DNA of 64,000 bases from Edolisoma coerulescens (taxonomy: Eukaryota; Chordata; Aves; Passeriformes; Campephagidae), in contig VWZW01001167.1 of assembly GCA_013397115.1 (NCBI GenBank), positions 2,214,903-2,278,902 of the forward strand, written 5' to 3'. The position numbers and the translations under genes are program-made. This document shows positions 49,449-61,883 of the stretch, piece by piece (position 1 is the stretch's first letter; every line of letters begins with the position of its first letter). The notes beneath the pieces are model-generated. The model was not told the DNA's origin. It searched no databases and was given only the letters and a program-made list of their open reading frames with translations.

Positions 49449-50300
49449 CTATAGAACATAAATAAAACCTAAACTGCAGAGGTAACAAACAAGACCATGG
49501 AAACACAGATTGAGGTAAAAGGATCTAGATACCACAAACATCAGGTATGGTGATCTTCTTAGGGATGGCCTGTTAGAGAAATCTTCTGCAAGTGCCAACC
49601 TCTTCCCAGAAAAAGATTTTACAAAACACCTGAATCATCATCCACAGTTAACTTGTTGGTTGGTTGTGAAACTCTTTCTGATGCTTTAACAAGTTTGTGT
49701 TCAGTTCTAAAGGGAAGGGGCCTCATATAGATCTGGCTTATGTGATAGACTGCCAGCATGTAATAACATTAAAAATACCATTGTGGCTACAATGATGGTG
49801 ATTGTTCTATTGTCTTTGTAGCATTTTTCTTCACTATTACAAGCAATAATATCAACACATCGTATTTCATAATACAAGAACCAGTACAAATTATTGAAAA
49901 AACTGTCCACCACTTTCAAAAGGGCCATGTTTTCACAAACAGCATCTTTGTTTTAGTCATAGTCTGAATGTTTGCAAGCAGTTAAACTAGACTGACCTGC
50001 TAATCAATACACCTATATCCTTTGCTCATTGCTACTATTCATTTTTTGTGCAAGCATAGAACTAAATCATCTTCTTACCAAAGGCAAGGGGAACATTTTC
50101 ATTAAACCATACATTAGACAACTTGGCCTTACTTTCTGAAATTGAAGTTAACAAAGCTCATATTTTACAATTTGTCCCTAAGCATAAACTGAAATCCAGG
50201 TTTATCAGCAAGAAGTTCTTCCCAAAGAGGATGCAAGGACTAAATTTTAATTCCATTTCTAAATGAGCTGTGCAAATACACTTTTTGGTCCCTAGCATAC
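49449..50300. other. Interval within PLAT B
   Basis: Contains only the doubtful W-strand remnant at 49829-49910. Otherwise AT-rich with no feature. Confidence 0.5.
49829..49910 (-). pseudogene. Possible decayed W-strand exon of PLAT domain B
   Basis: At the place where domain B should have its Trp strand, the minus strand reads 'WFLYYEIRCVDIIACN' and then TGTAATAG, the same eight bases that end the functional exon 30670-30751. Here they run directly into GTGAAG, so one G of an AG|GTGAAG donor may have been lost. A plausible acceptor (GACAG, about 49904) leaves the frame one base off. The distance from W to C is shorter than usual. This may be a remnant or chance similarity. Confidence 0.25.
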
Positions 50301-50382
50301 CTGTGATATTTTGAGTGGAGTCGGTATGACCTATTTTCATGTACTTAAGATATTTAACTAAGTGAAAAGTGAAGTTTCTTCT
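50301..50382 (-). CDS. PLAT domain B, middle exon
   Basis: The exon is 82 nt, with acceptor TTTTTGTTCAG and donor TCACAG|GTATGC, phase 0 to phase 1. It encodes 'LKYMKIGHTDSTQNITG', which aligns with the 'LG.L.KV.I.HD..G.G' segment of exon 33403-33481, preceded by 'NFTFHLV' in place of 'DIFCLKAV'. The His of the turn is kept and the Asp is shifted by one. The frame is open and matches both flanking phases. The following W-strand exon is expected in 49449-50300 but is not clean. Confidence 0.8.
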
Positions 50383-53300
50383 CTGAACAAAAAAAGGTTC
50401 AGTGAAAAGATACTTCCATAAAAGGATGGAAAGAATGTATGTAATGACTCCATTTCTCTTTTATATACTAGAATAAGCAAAATAATATCACTGCTTTCCT
50501 GTTGTGCAGAAAGTATCCTGCAATCTCTTTGAGATAAACTCAGGCTAGCATGAAAATCGTTTGGATAAATCTACACTTCAGAGGCAGCTGCACCAAAATC
50601 CCAATGTCTAACACATCCATCAGAGAATATGCTTGACAGACAGTTATTAATTTCATGTAAGGCCACTTCATTAACAGAATTTCAGAGAAGTCATGTATGG
50701 CAGCTGGATTCCCAAAAGAAAGAAAAATCATTGACTGCATTAGTTTAACTTGTACAGCATTGGGATATAATAGAGAAATCTTTGAAAGTAGATGATATTT
50801 TTTAATTGTGAACATGCAGCTAATAACTGTTGCCAAAAATACAATAACTATTATACCAGTACAGTACCCAGGGTCCACCCTTACTGCTTGCTTTTTCCAG
50901 ATGTCTGAATTCAGCCAATTTGTTAATTGTGCCCAAAAAACTTGGCAACAGTTGCACACTAACTCAAGAATTAGAGAATGTCACAGGTGCTCACACAGAA
51001 ACGTAACAGTGTCATGAAAAAGGGTGGATATAGACATGTAAGGAATAGGATTAAAGGCCACACAAAGATCAGCATTATTTTTTCCTAGTTCATACTTGCT
51101 TTGGTCACAAAAATAGACTGGGTAAAAAAATACTGCTCATTGCACAGTGACTGTTAAACACTTTCTTTTCCAGTCCACTCAAGCTCTGAAAGAACTTTTC
51201 TTTTACTGTGGGGTTAATTAAATTATGCCAACAGCAGTACATATATACATATAAATATATACACACTCAATACTGCAGGACATACTGCCTAATTACTGAA
51301 CAAGTAGCACCACGTTCCCCGCTCCCATTTCTTGAAGATGAGATGAGCTGTGTTTTTCTCCAAGATTTTTTATGAACTCCTCTTTACAATCCTCCTGTGT
51401 TGTTTCTTGGAACAAGCTAAATTTTGTTTAATGCACAGCCTGTAGCTGATGAAGATCATTTTACATACTTCTCCCTTTTACCTCAGTGAGGAATGAGGTG
51501 CATCTTGTTATCGTACGCATTTCACAGACAGTGACTCTTTCAAGTGGAGTAACAGTCATGAGTATGACTGTTTTATGCTGCCTTAAGCATATCTGACTAA
51601 AGGCTGGGCTTGTCTAAGTTCTGGACCTAAGTGGTCATTATGGAAAACAAGGACAGCTGGAAAACGGCAGGACACAAACGATGTCCAGCTTTTAGTCATT
51701 GTCAGTCCCACGGTTAAGAGAGTGGATAGCTACATAAGTACTTATATTCACTTTTGCAATCTTCCCACTCTGGAAGGATTCTAACTGAGCTCATCTCAGC
51801 CTCTTTTATTTGAACATCATGAGCCAAAGCATGAAAATTGATTTTTTTCAACCTATTTTTAGGACATTTAGTTTTCTTCTCACTGTTTCTCATTTTACTT
51901 TGGAGATCTCAGTTTTGGCTGATGAAAGAATGACTACGGATCCAGAGTACAGGAACGAAAGACTCGCACTGAAACACAACCAATTCTTAGAGTTTGTAGG
52001 GCAGATTCTAAAGAAAGGAGTATAATTATTCAGGTATAGGTTATTTAAAATGACTGATAATTTTATTTAAATAGGAGGAAACTAAAATGAAAAACAACAG
52101 ATAAAGTTCTAAGTGTAACACATTCCTGAGATGCAGGACAGCATAAAGGTGCACCTGATGAACACAGCTCTTAGCAAAAAAGTAAAGTGGAAGTGGAAGG
52201 AAAAAAGGCTGGATTTAACGCATTAAGAGTCTCATCATAGGAGCACTATTGATTAAGTTTTATGGTATTAAGTATCTCTGCAAGTATGAGTAGGAGCCCT
52301 GCTTTTCATCTCCCTGTGTTACTTTCTGGTATTTGCCCTAGACCATAGGAGTGTTTAAAGGATTGTTTATGCAGATGAAGACACTCTAAATCATGTAAAT
52401 GGATGTGGCACCAGCTTTAAAAGTTAGAAAAATGAGCTCATGCAGCAAATTTCACACCAGGGATGGATTTCAGTTTCCAATGCTCCTAAAATATCATGCA
52501 TACTTCATGTTCTGTACTTGGAAACATGGAACTACCTTCCTTACAAAGACAGCCACTAACCACAAAATATAAGGTTAAACTGGAGATTTTGAAGATTTCT
52601 TAGGAAAAATTCCAGAACTTCTAGTAGTTTAATATAGTGTTATTTAAGACAACATTGACAATGTGTTGAGCTTCATAAAACCAACACTGCCCTAAAGAGA
52701 TTGAAGAGCTGATAATGAAGCAAACTCACAAAGCAAATAATGGAAAAAGTCTTGTTAAGGAAATGCTAGGTCCTGCCACTATTACTAAGGCAAACAGTAT
52801 TTTGAAAGCAGATCTACTGAACCAGTCAGTGTTTTTACTGACTTCATTATTACTAGAACAGCAGAACTTGTACCCGAAGGTATGGAATTATTATGTATGG
52901 AAGTAATAAAAATTGAGAGATTGCAGATGGCTTTTACAGAAGATAATAGGCTTACAGCCTTCTGCTTAGTTCTCTTTGACACAGAAGGGAATATTTGGCA
53001 TGACCAAACATTAAAAGAATACTTTTTAAAAGAATTTCTTTATCAAACAGTGTGTACAGTCATAAGAGATAATTTGCCACGTTTCAAAGAATGAAGATGC
53101 AGAATACAGGGCTCCAGAGAATATAATTTACAATATAATTAAAGCTCCAGTGTCTTGAGCAACTCAGCATTCTGCCAAAATCAGTATTTTTGAAATACTG
53201 AGAAATAGTCAGGGACTGTGATGACACCAGAGGAAGATGCAGGAAACAGATCAGAGCTGTGATGAAAGCTGTAACTTATGGTAGATTGATATCCCTCTAT

Positions 53301-55009
53301 TGGAGGAGGAATGACTCTCAACAGGAAAATTATGCCCTAAAAACTATGCCTGAATAATAACAGAAACAGAAAACCACAGCCCAGAAGTAGTCTCTTTGAA
53401 CACACAGGAACAATTCAGGGCAGAAAGGGAAATCCATCAGATTTAAATTCTGTTTTTTTCCTGTTCCCATATTGTTTATCCTTGGCATACCCATCTGGTA
53501 GGAAAAATTGCTAAGCCACAAGGGCAAATGTTGTGCAGAGTACATATGACTGTCTTGTGGAAGCCTAGAACCCAAGGCTCCAGTCAGAAACAAGAACTCT
53601 CCCCATCACACAATTGTAAATTACCTTCCGTGAATTTCATGTACTGCCATCACAGGGAAACCTCTGAGGGTAATAGCCTTGTTACATTATACCTGCATTA
53701 CAATGGACTTTGGCCAGTTTTTAATTTCATTTACACAAACTTTAATCAGAGATAGCCAAGGTTAATGAAGTTACACTGGCTTTGTACAGCAATACAAGCA
53801 ACACCACAATCAAGTTCTAGAACGAAATCTCAGGAGTATATAAAGGAGCACCAATTGATTTACTCAGGTTTTGATAACTTTCTTTTTTCATTATTTTTAA
53901 CTTTACTGAATATTCATTGTATACTTTTTGGTATCCAAGTTACTACACTATTAACTATGCTTTCTATCAGACTATTATTCTCAATTTTTATTGAGACAAT
54001 TCAGTACAGTTTGGTCTCATTCTCTTTTTTTGGGCCATTTCTCCGTCATTTCTTACAGTTGTATGTGTGACTAAAGGGATTTTGAAATTATAGGGTATTT
54101 TGATTGTTTTTGCGAGGCATGATTGTGTTTTAGTTGTTTCCATTATATTACGCTGATCTCTTGTAGCTCCCTGCATCAGTTAACACTTCCTTTTAAAACA
54201 ACTGTGCTAGAAAGTTTCTGTCTGGCTGATTTTGGTATCAAAAGATACTTTCTGTCCCATCTGTCACTGATTCCCCATCATCTGTTTATTATGCATAAAT
54301 CATTTAAACCAAGTGACATATCACAGATTTAACTACTGCAACAGGGGCAGTCCTTCCTGAAGAACTGCATGAACTAGAGGAAATGGCAGGAATTACAGGA
54401 TCTTGTAGAAGTCCTGAGAAATGTCATGTTTCTGAAGCACATCTCAGAGATTTTTTTGTCACTAGAGAGAAATGTCTCCATTTGCTTGGAGAAGCAGGAT
54501 AACACTGGTTTAAATCACATGAGTAAACTTAATCTGTGTGATTTACCTCTAGTCTCTAGCCATCTCCCCTTTCCTTCTTGCTTTCTCCAAGAAAAAGTTC
54601 ACACAACAGCGTGCTTCAGTGGAAGTCTGAGGAAGTTCACGGAAGAATTTACAGTGGACCTTCCGAAGATGGATGTGCAAAACAAGCCATAACCAGGACT
54701 ATCTTAATACATAAATGCAAAGAAAGTTCTTTTCACTTCTTCAAATGAGCATCTAGCATAAACTAGCACATCATGAAGATGCAAGTATGAAGCAGATTCT
54801 GAGAGAGACGTGTCTGCTTGATGCAGTTCTGAACATATTTCCTGATTCAAAACTCACTGTCATAAAAGTCAGCTGCTCCCTCAGAAACACTTAATGATCC
54901 TTACATGTTTCTTTGAGTCTTTTTTGTTACCTCTATTGTCTAGTTTTGAGAAAAGCTATTTTGCATACGTTTTGAATTCTCTGGTGCTTATATAGCAGCC
55001 ATACTATAC
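50383..55009. other. Intron within PLAT B
   Basis: Intron of 4.6 kb. A 139-codon minus-strand reading at 50540-50959 has a hydrophobic stretch but no recognised domain. Two overlapping plus-strand readings at 52715-53094 are non-repetitive but unidentified. No repeat family is recognised. Confidence 0.55.
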
Positions 55010-55173
55010 CTTAAATGTATCTTCACTGTTGGGATTTAACAGCTGCTGTTTCCCAGATCCCAGAATAAGAGGACCAGAAGCTTTGTTTTCTCCATAAGTG
55101 TAAAGGGATACTATTGCTGTTGTGACAGCTGTTTCAAAATCCCCAGTGACTGCAGTTATCTTCCAGTCTCCTT
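55010..55173 (-). CDS. PLAT domain B, first-half exon
   Basis: The exon is 164 nt, with acceptor ACTTTACAG and donor TTTAAG|GTATAG, entering in phase 1 and leaving in phase 0. It begins only two codons before the conserved strand 'WKITAVTGDFETA', followed by 'VSLYTYGE' and the 'SEDTFK' end that leads into the second half. The spacing of the TGD turn, the YGE strand and the D-T-F motif is that of a PLAT first half. The frame is open throughout. It joins in frame to exon 50301-50382. Confidence 0.92.
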
Positions 55174-58100
55174 CTGTAAAGTAAAAACAAAATCAAAATG
55201 CATTTAAAAATGTTACTTATATGAAGCAGTTTACTTGAAACATATAAATGAAAGCATAGTTTGGCCCAAGGACTGTGACTAAAATGCATCTAAAAGGTAG
55301 TGATGCCAGGAGAGGCAACAGAGGATTGGCCAAATACTACATCATTCAAACTCATCTAAGGAAGTTATGGATCAAGGATCGAGGAAGTTTGCAATGCACT
55401 AAAGCCAGAAATATGAACACAGAGCTTACTGAGATTTCTAGCGATAACCCTGAGGGTCAACACAGAAGCAGACCAACATCCAGAATTTGGATTACGATGA
55501 CAGTATAACCAAGAAAGGCAATAGGAACAATGTCAAAGCATCCCAATTAAGTACAATTTCCTCTCATTTTGGGTTGATGTGACGCATCAACAGAGCTGTA
55601 TTTGCCTGGATGGAGGCATGATATTGAAATCAACATGAAAAAAAAAATAGTTTTGTAGAAAATTCTGAACTAGATCAAGACTCATTAGAAAATCAATTTA
55701 TATAAAGCTCCCTGACACTAAAATGCCATCTCTGCTCCCATACGATGTACACAAGTTATTTAAATATTCAAAAGCAGATTAATATAAATCTTATTATAAA
55801 GAAGAACAATTCCTAATTGTAAAATGCATTTCTACATCTGAAAAGCTGGGATTATATGATTCTCCAGCCCTCATTGATTGCAGCTTTTGTCTGTGTGAAA
55901 CAAGTTCCACTTAGCGACTTAAATTCATTCCGTTCAAGGCAAACAACAAATGAAATACCAGCCCACAGTCATCTTATAAATAAATGTCATAGCGTACACT
56001 GCAGTTTTCTTAGCAGAAAGCTGTCTGATAATGCCTGCATGATTTAAATCTGTTGTCTGACTGAAGTATTTATCTTGGGCCAGCCTCATTATCACTCAGT
56101 AATTTGCCCCACAAAAATTGAACTGGAGCAGGAAGTTTGATTTCCTATTTTCCACATCTTTAGAGGTCTAGCTGATGTCTGGTTTGGGAAGGTAATAGAA
56201 TTTTAAATACACATAAATACACAGCTGGGAATTCAGAAAGCAGCAACAGCTCGTTTGTTCTGTCCAGTCAAATCTGGCCCACAGATTGAGGGAAGGAATT
56301 CTGCCCCTATGTCTCTGATGGGACTCCACCTGGAGTACTGCATCCAGCTCCTGGGTCCCCAGCATAAGAAGGATGTGGACCTGTTGAAACAGGCCCAGAG
56401 AAGGGCCATGAAAGTGATCAGGGCCTGGAGCACCTCTCCTGTGATGAAAGGTTGTTGCTCAGCTTGGAGAAGAGAAGGCTCCAGGCAGGCAGAGCTTATT
56501 GGCAGCCTTTCAATATATTAACGGGCTTAAAAGAAAAGCAAAGACTTCTTACAAGGACATGTAGTGATATGTCAAGGGGGAATGGTTTTAAAGTGAAAGA
56601 GGGTAGATTTAGATAAGACATGAAGAATGTATTTTTTTTACTGTAAGGATTATAAGACACTGGAACAGGTTGCCCAAAGAAGTTGTGGATGTCCCATCTC
56701 TGGAAGTGTTGCATGGGGCTTTGAGAAACCTGGTCTAGTGGATGATGTCCCTGTCCAAGTCAGGGGCTTTACTAGATACCTTTAAAGATTTCTTCCAACC
56801 CAAACTATTCTACAATTCTATAAAGGAAGTGAATCATCCAATTTTAATCAAGAATTGTCAGACTCTAGTTTGTAAGAAACTCTTTTGTGCCTTTGAAAAT
56901 CTGAATTCTCACAGCTTTCTCTGTAGACTCACTTTCTTGATAAAAGAACTGTAGCACCAGAAAACAAAAGGATAAACATCAATTAGAAGAGTTAAAAGCC
57001 TCTCTACACTGATGGTGGAAACAAAGAGCATAAGGCAAGGGCTCCCTGCCCCACAGAAAGTTCATTTACAAAAGAATTCAGCCTTTTCCATTTTCAAACA
57101 ATATAATATTAATTTCCTAAAGACAAAGTTCCTTTGAAACATTTGATTGGAAAATAAGGACAATTCCGTTTACAAGGGTTTATGAAGAATGGTGCAGACG
57201 AGGGGTAAAACATGACCCACTACTCCTCCTAAAATTTCAAACATTCAGAAACAAATATTCATTTTAAAGCAGGTAAAATTTATTTTCTTTTTGACATGTT
57301 CATTGATTAAGTATGCCTCAAATGTTTTTGATGGCCCTTTCTATTGTATTACCCTCTCAAAGTTTGTCTCTTGTTAAGCAACGGGGTTCTGAAATGATGC
57401 AGTTACTACTCTTGAGGCTGTATTTTCTAGCTAGTTCAACTCCTGCCTCCCAAGGATAAGCTTAGTATCTATAAATCATTTTGAACACAATTACCCCTCT
57501 GAAGGTAAAATAAGAAATCAAACTTCCCCAAAAACATGATTAAGAAGAATTTTGTTTTGAACTCCTCTATATTGACTTTGAGGCTTGTTCCTTTTTTCTG
57601 GAATTAGAAAGGACTTGTGTTTGAAGGACAAAGTGGGTATAGGAAAAGAATTCTTAAATTTCTAATCTCTTTGATGCCAGAAATCCTCATTGCATTGCAT
57701 TGCATGCTTCCAAATAGAAAAGGGAAACAGTAAGTATTACAAAAATATAATTCTTGTTGGCATAAAAAGCTGTGGGTGTTCTGATGAGGTAGAGTACGAA
57801 TAGTTCTTTAATGACTGAAGAAGAACACACTTTGAGGGGAAGAGAATATAGATAAATGTGTTATGACATGACTGTCATTTAGCATACATAGAGAAAAGGT
57901 GCACCCTTACACCAGGTACATCCCTGGGGACATCAGAAAGTGGTATCTCTCCACAGATGACTTTCTAGATATCTTATTTTCTTAAAAAAAAATTCTAGAT
58001 TATTAGAAATATTACAATACACTAGAAAGTTCTACTTCCCAGAAAAATAATTCTGTTAACAACATAAAGTCACACAGAATGAAAATGAGATATATTTAAA

Positions 58101-59518
58101 AGCTCATGAGAACAAACTCTCAGATCAACCACTAAACCCGGAATTGAAGCAGTCCCTCTGGGTGTAGGATATACAATTTCAAGTTCCTTTCCCACCGAGC
58201 CACGTTTTACCTAGTGTCCCAAACAAGAGCCTATTTGTTACATAAGCTTTTGGCTGCCTCTCTCTGACTGAGACATTTGCACAGCTGTAGGTGCAGAAAG
58301 GACTGTGCAGACCAATTTGAATTATGGAAAGGACAATCTCTCAGGGCAGGCCACGCAGAAGCGAGGTGTGCAGAACAGCTAAAGCACAAACAGTGATGAA
58401 CAGAGAGCAAATTACTGCCTGCTGAAAAAAGCATAGAAAGGAAGAGGGACAAAGATATTTATGATACAAAATAAAGCCTATAACGGGGTGGGATTATAAT
58501 ATAATTTGTAAAATAACTGGGCAAAAGTTTTATTATTAACCACTTGTCATAGGAACAAGGTTTAGGACAAGGCATTTGGGTCTTCATGGATATTTTGATT
58601 GATATAACAAATTTTGAATAACCATTTTCAAACTTTCTTGCAACGCCTTTTAGGTCATTGTTCAACCTACAGCATGAAGCATTTCTCACAGCTGAGAAAT
58701 TCTAATATGTTATTAAGAAATTTAATTTAATCTGCTCTGATTGCAAGGACAGAAAAGTCAACCTGAACAAATATGAAATCACAAGTAAAACAGAAAATGA
58801 AAGACTATTGTCAAGAACAAACCTATATATAGGCCAGGAAAAAGAATCATGTTTTAAAATGTTAACTATAAAAAACTAAAATTAAGATAAATCGCCAATA
58901 AGTACTAGAAGAATAGGAATTTTTCAAAGAAGCAGAAAGAAAAATAACATTATGGAAAGAAAAATGACAGAATAAAAAGAAAGAATGAACAAAGTTATTT
59001 ACTGTTTAAATTAAAATGTGAAGTTCAGAGTTTACTGAAATGTTCAAATAGTGTGCCATAATTAATGTTTTAAAATAAGTACAAATGGAAACAAATGTGT
59101 GAAGCAATTGTTCCGAAACAGAAACAGTCTTCATTAAAATCAGAAAACAAGAGCATCATTTGCCATTTCCTTCTTGCACTTTCAGCTGCTGATTTTTGTT
59201 AAATTCTGCCAAGAAAAAAAAAAATCCGTTAATAAAGGACTGTACTTTAAAATTACAGAAGAGGTTTGAAAGAAGAGATGAAAAAGATGTTCAGTGTTTC
59301 TAGCCAATACAAGAAAACTCTTTCTCATTCATTCCCTCATTACTTTCTCACTATCACCTATAGCAATTATACAAATTGTGTTCTCTCAGAAATATAGCAA
59401 AGCAAGCTCCAAAATTGTTAGCTCTGATATTTACAGTGTAAAATCTGCCCAGATTTCTTCAGAGGAAAAGAATTACTAATTATTGTTCTTACTTCCATAA
59501 AGTTACAATAAATCTTAC
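55174..59518. other. Intron between PLAT A and B
   Basis: Intron of 4.3 kb with a CR1 copy at 56257-56825. Otherwise AT-rich, with nothing recognised. Confidence 0.6.
56257..56825 (+). mobile_element. CR1 LINE, 3' end
   Basis: A typical avian CR1 3' portion in plus orientation: 'ggagtactgcatccagctcc', 'acaggcccagagaagggcc', 'ggaacaggttgcccaaagaa' and the end 'tctacaattctat', which matches the ATTCTRTG-type terminus. It is 5'-truncated at the end of the reverse-transcriptase region and carries many substitutions. Confidence 0.93.
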
Positions 59519-59577
59519 CTTGAGAGTACAGCTCAATTTCTGAATGGATTATACCTTGGGACATAAATGGAAGCCAC
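59519..59577 (-). CDS. PLAT domain A, terminal RWL exon
   Basis: The exon is 59 nt, with acceptor TTATTCTTAG and donor CAAG|GTAAGA. It starts in phase 2, completing the Arg codon of the previous exon, and ends in phase 1. It reads 'WLPFMSQGIIHSEIELYSQ', the standard end of a PLAT domain (RWL, acidic turn, then 'E.EL'). Both junctions keep the frame, and the final G joins the first AA of exon 55010-55173 to make Glu. The exon is intact and has the same phases and nearly the same length as 28521-28576 in domain D. Confidence 0.9.
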
Positions 59578-61883
59578 CTAAGAATAAGAAAGAAATTTTT
59601 ATTTATATTACCATATAACTGAGTGATCCATATCTGATTTTCATACTGAATACACCTAACAGCAAAGAGTCTCTACTCCTAAAATTTTAGTATTTGATTT
59701 ATGTTAAAGAGGAAATTATTTGACTCCACAAAGAACTTCTTTTGTCCAAAAGAGCTATGTAGGTGTAAAATACACTTGTATCAGATTAAGACACTCATGT
59801 GGCACTACTGCACTTGTTTCTATAGCTGAACAGAAGATTATAGCACATTTTTTCAGTACTATGGATTGAGAGGTAAGTATAATTTGTACATATCTATTGA
59901 GATATTTCTTAAAATCACAGTTCAGTGCTAAAAACAAAGATGGAACCAAACACTGCTCTTTCTTATTCCTCCTATAAATTGTGGGCAGCTAGATGAGTCT
60001 AAAAAACGACAAATCAAGGCAAACATTCATTAGGTTTCTTAGTCATGTTACCCTAGGCTATGCATAATTTTGAAACCTTTTCATTCAGAACATGGATTAC
60101 CAACAGCTTTTGTTTCCTCTTGCTTGGTAAAAAAATCAGCTCTTTTTTCCAGAAAAGAAATGCAGCAATCTTCTAGGCTGTTGTTTTTTATTTCCTTGGT
60201 TGACTTCCATGGACTCTCCAGGAATGACCTAAATCATTCAGTCTCCTATGAAGCCTGCTGGGATTCCAGTATAAGCTGGGCAAGAAAAGTCCAGAGCAAC
60301 TTAGGAAGGTTCCTTAATTTTGTCTTGAAAACATTAGTTGGCCAATTCATATAAGAGCTAGTCCCTAAGAAACAATTTTTTTCCTACTAAACAACTACTT
60401 ATTTCTATCACTTCTGCTAAAAACTGATGGCACAGGTATCTTCTGAAATCCAAAATGCTTAAAGGTATCAGTAACTACTAAATACTGTATGACTGAAATT
60501 GAGTAAAAGCTGTTAGATGTTCAGAAACTAATATCAGGTTTTTAAGACAGATAAAATGCTTGTGTTCTCTTGGTTAAATGAGAACAAAGACAGAACTTTT
60601 TTCATGTCCTGGATCAGAAAATATCTATGTGAGGCTGAAGATTACTGAATTAGATTTCTGAAGAGCAGGAACCTTCTCCCTCCTTGAATAGAGCACAGGT
60701 ACGTTTTGGCTAACATGGAAGCTACACCTGATCCCCACCACTGACTTATTTTAATCCCTTTCCAATGGAAGGGTTTCCTTGTAGAGAAGTTAGACGTTAA
60801 AAAAGAAACTCTTGTTTCTTTTTAACACTCTCTGTCACAGAATAAATTTTTCTCATCAACATCTGGTGTTAATTACCACTGAATTAATACAGCAAAGTGC
60901 CCTGCCATTCATCATTCCTAAGCCATGTTACTCACTAGATCTAGCTGTAACACACTGGAAATTTCACCTATAATTTTAGAAATGTAGCAACTACAGCTAG
61001 CAAAAACAGCTGGTCTGCATCCAAATCTACTCAGAGAAATCCTCAGTCTTATACTACTATTTATAAACATGTTACAGATTGAAGAAAACCTCAGTTTTTG
61101 AGAGTTTGATCAAGGTAAGAAAACATCCTTATTTCTGGTTTTGAGGATGTGACATCAAGAATTGCAAGGAGCTGTTCAAGGTTATGTAACAAATTCATTA
61201 AAATCCAGACAAAATAACTAGGCAACCTGCATTTGTTAAATATTATTAATTAAATATTATTTATTCTAGTGCCTTGTCACATAGTCATATTGTTTCTCTT
61301 CACTTTCTTTGTTTCACTTGACTCATGCACATACCCACAAGATAAACTGCAGACTGGAAACTCCAAATGTGGGATTACCATATTTTTCTAAACATGCAAG
61401 ATGCAGTATTTATCAATTGACTTTTAAAATGCTCATTTAATAACTTAAATGGAACAGCCACAAAATAGTTCTGGGCATCGTATTTGTCTCTCTAGCCATG
61501 CTGTAAAGAGAGCGAATGCTACTTCTGGATGGAAAACCTGTTTTCTTTCCCATTTAGAAATACACTTAATTTAGAACATTTTGGGTGCTTTATCTTTCCT
61601 TCCTGAAAGGTAAATCGCACTTACAGCACTGATCCTGTAAGATAAGGCTGTACTTTAAAATCGAGTAGCACAGACTCAATATAAATGTTTAACCTTTGCT
61701 GTGGGCCATACAGAATATTAATTCAAGCAATCCATTCTGGAACAAAACATTTTGTGGATTTTATGAAACTACAAAATAATCCAAGTATGTCTTTGCCTGA
61801 AAAACTCACATTTAGTAAATTGACTGACATAATACTTTTAGTGATACATATTGAAGAATATTTAATATTGTTGCAAAAACTAC
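59578..61883. other. Intron within PLAT A
   Basis: AT-rich intron of 2.3 kb. No repeat, RNA or exon is recognised. Confidence 0.6.
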
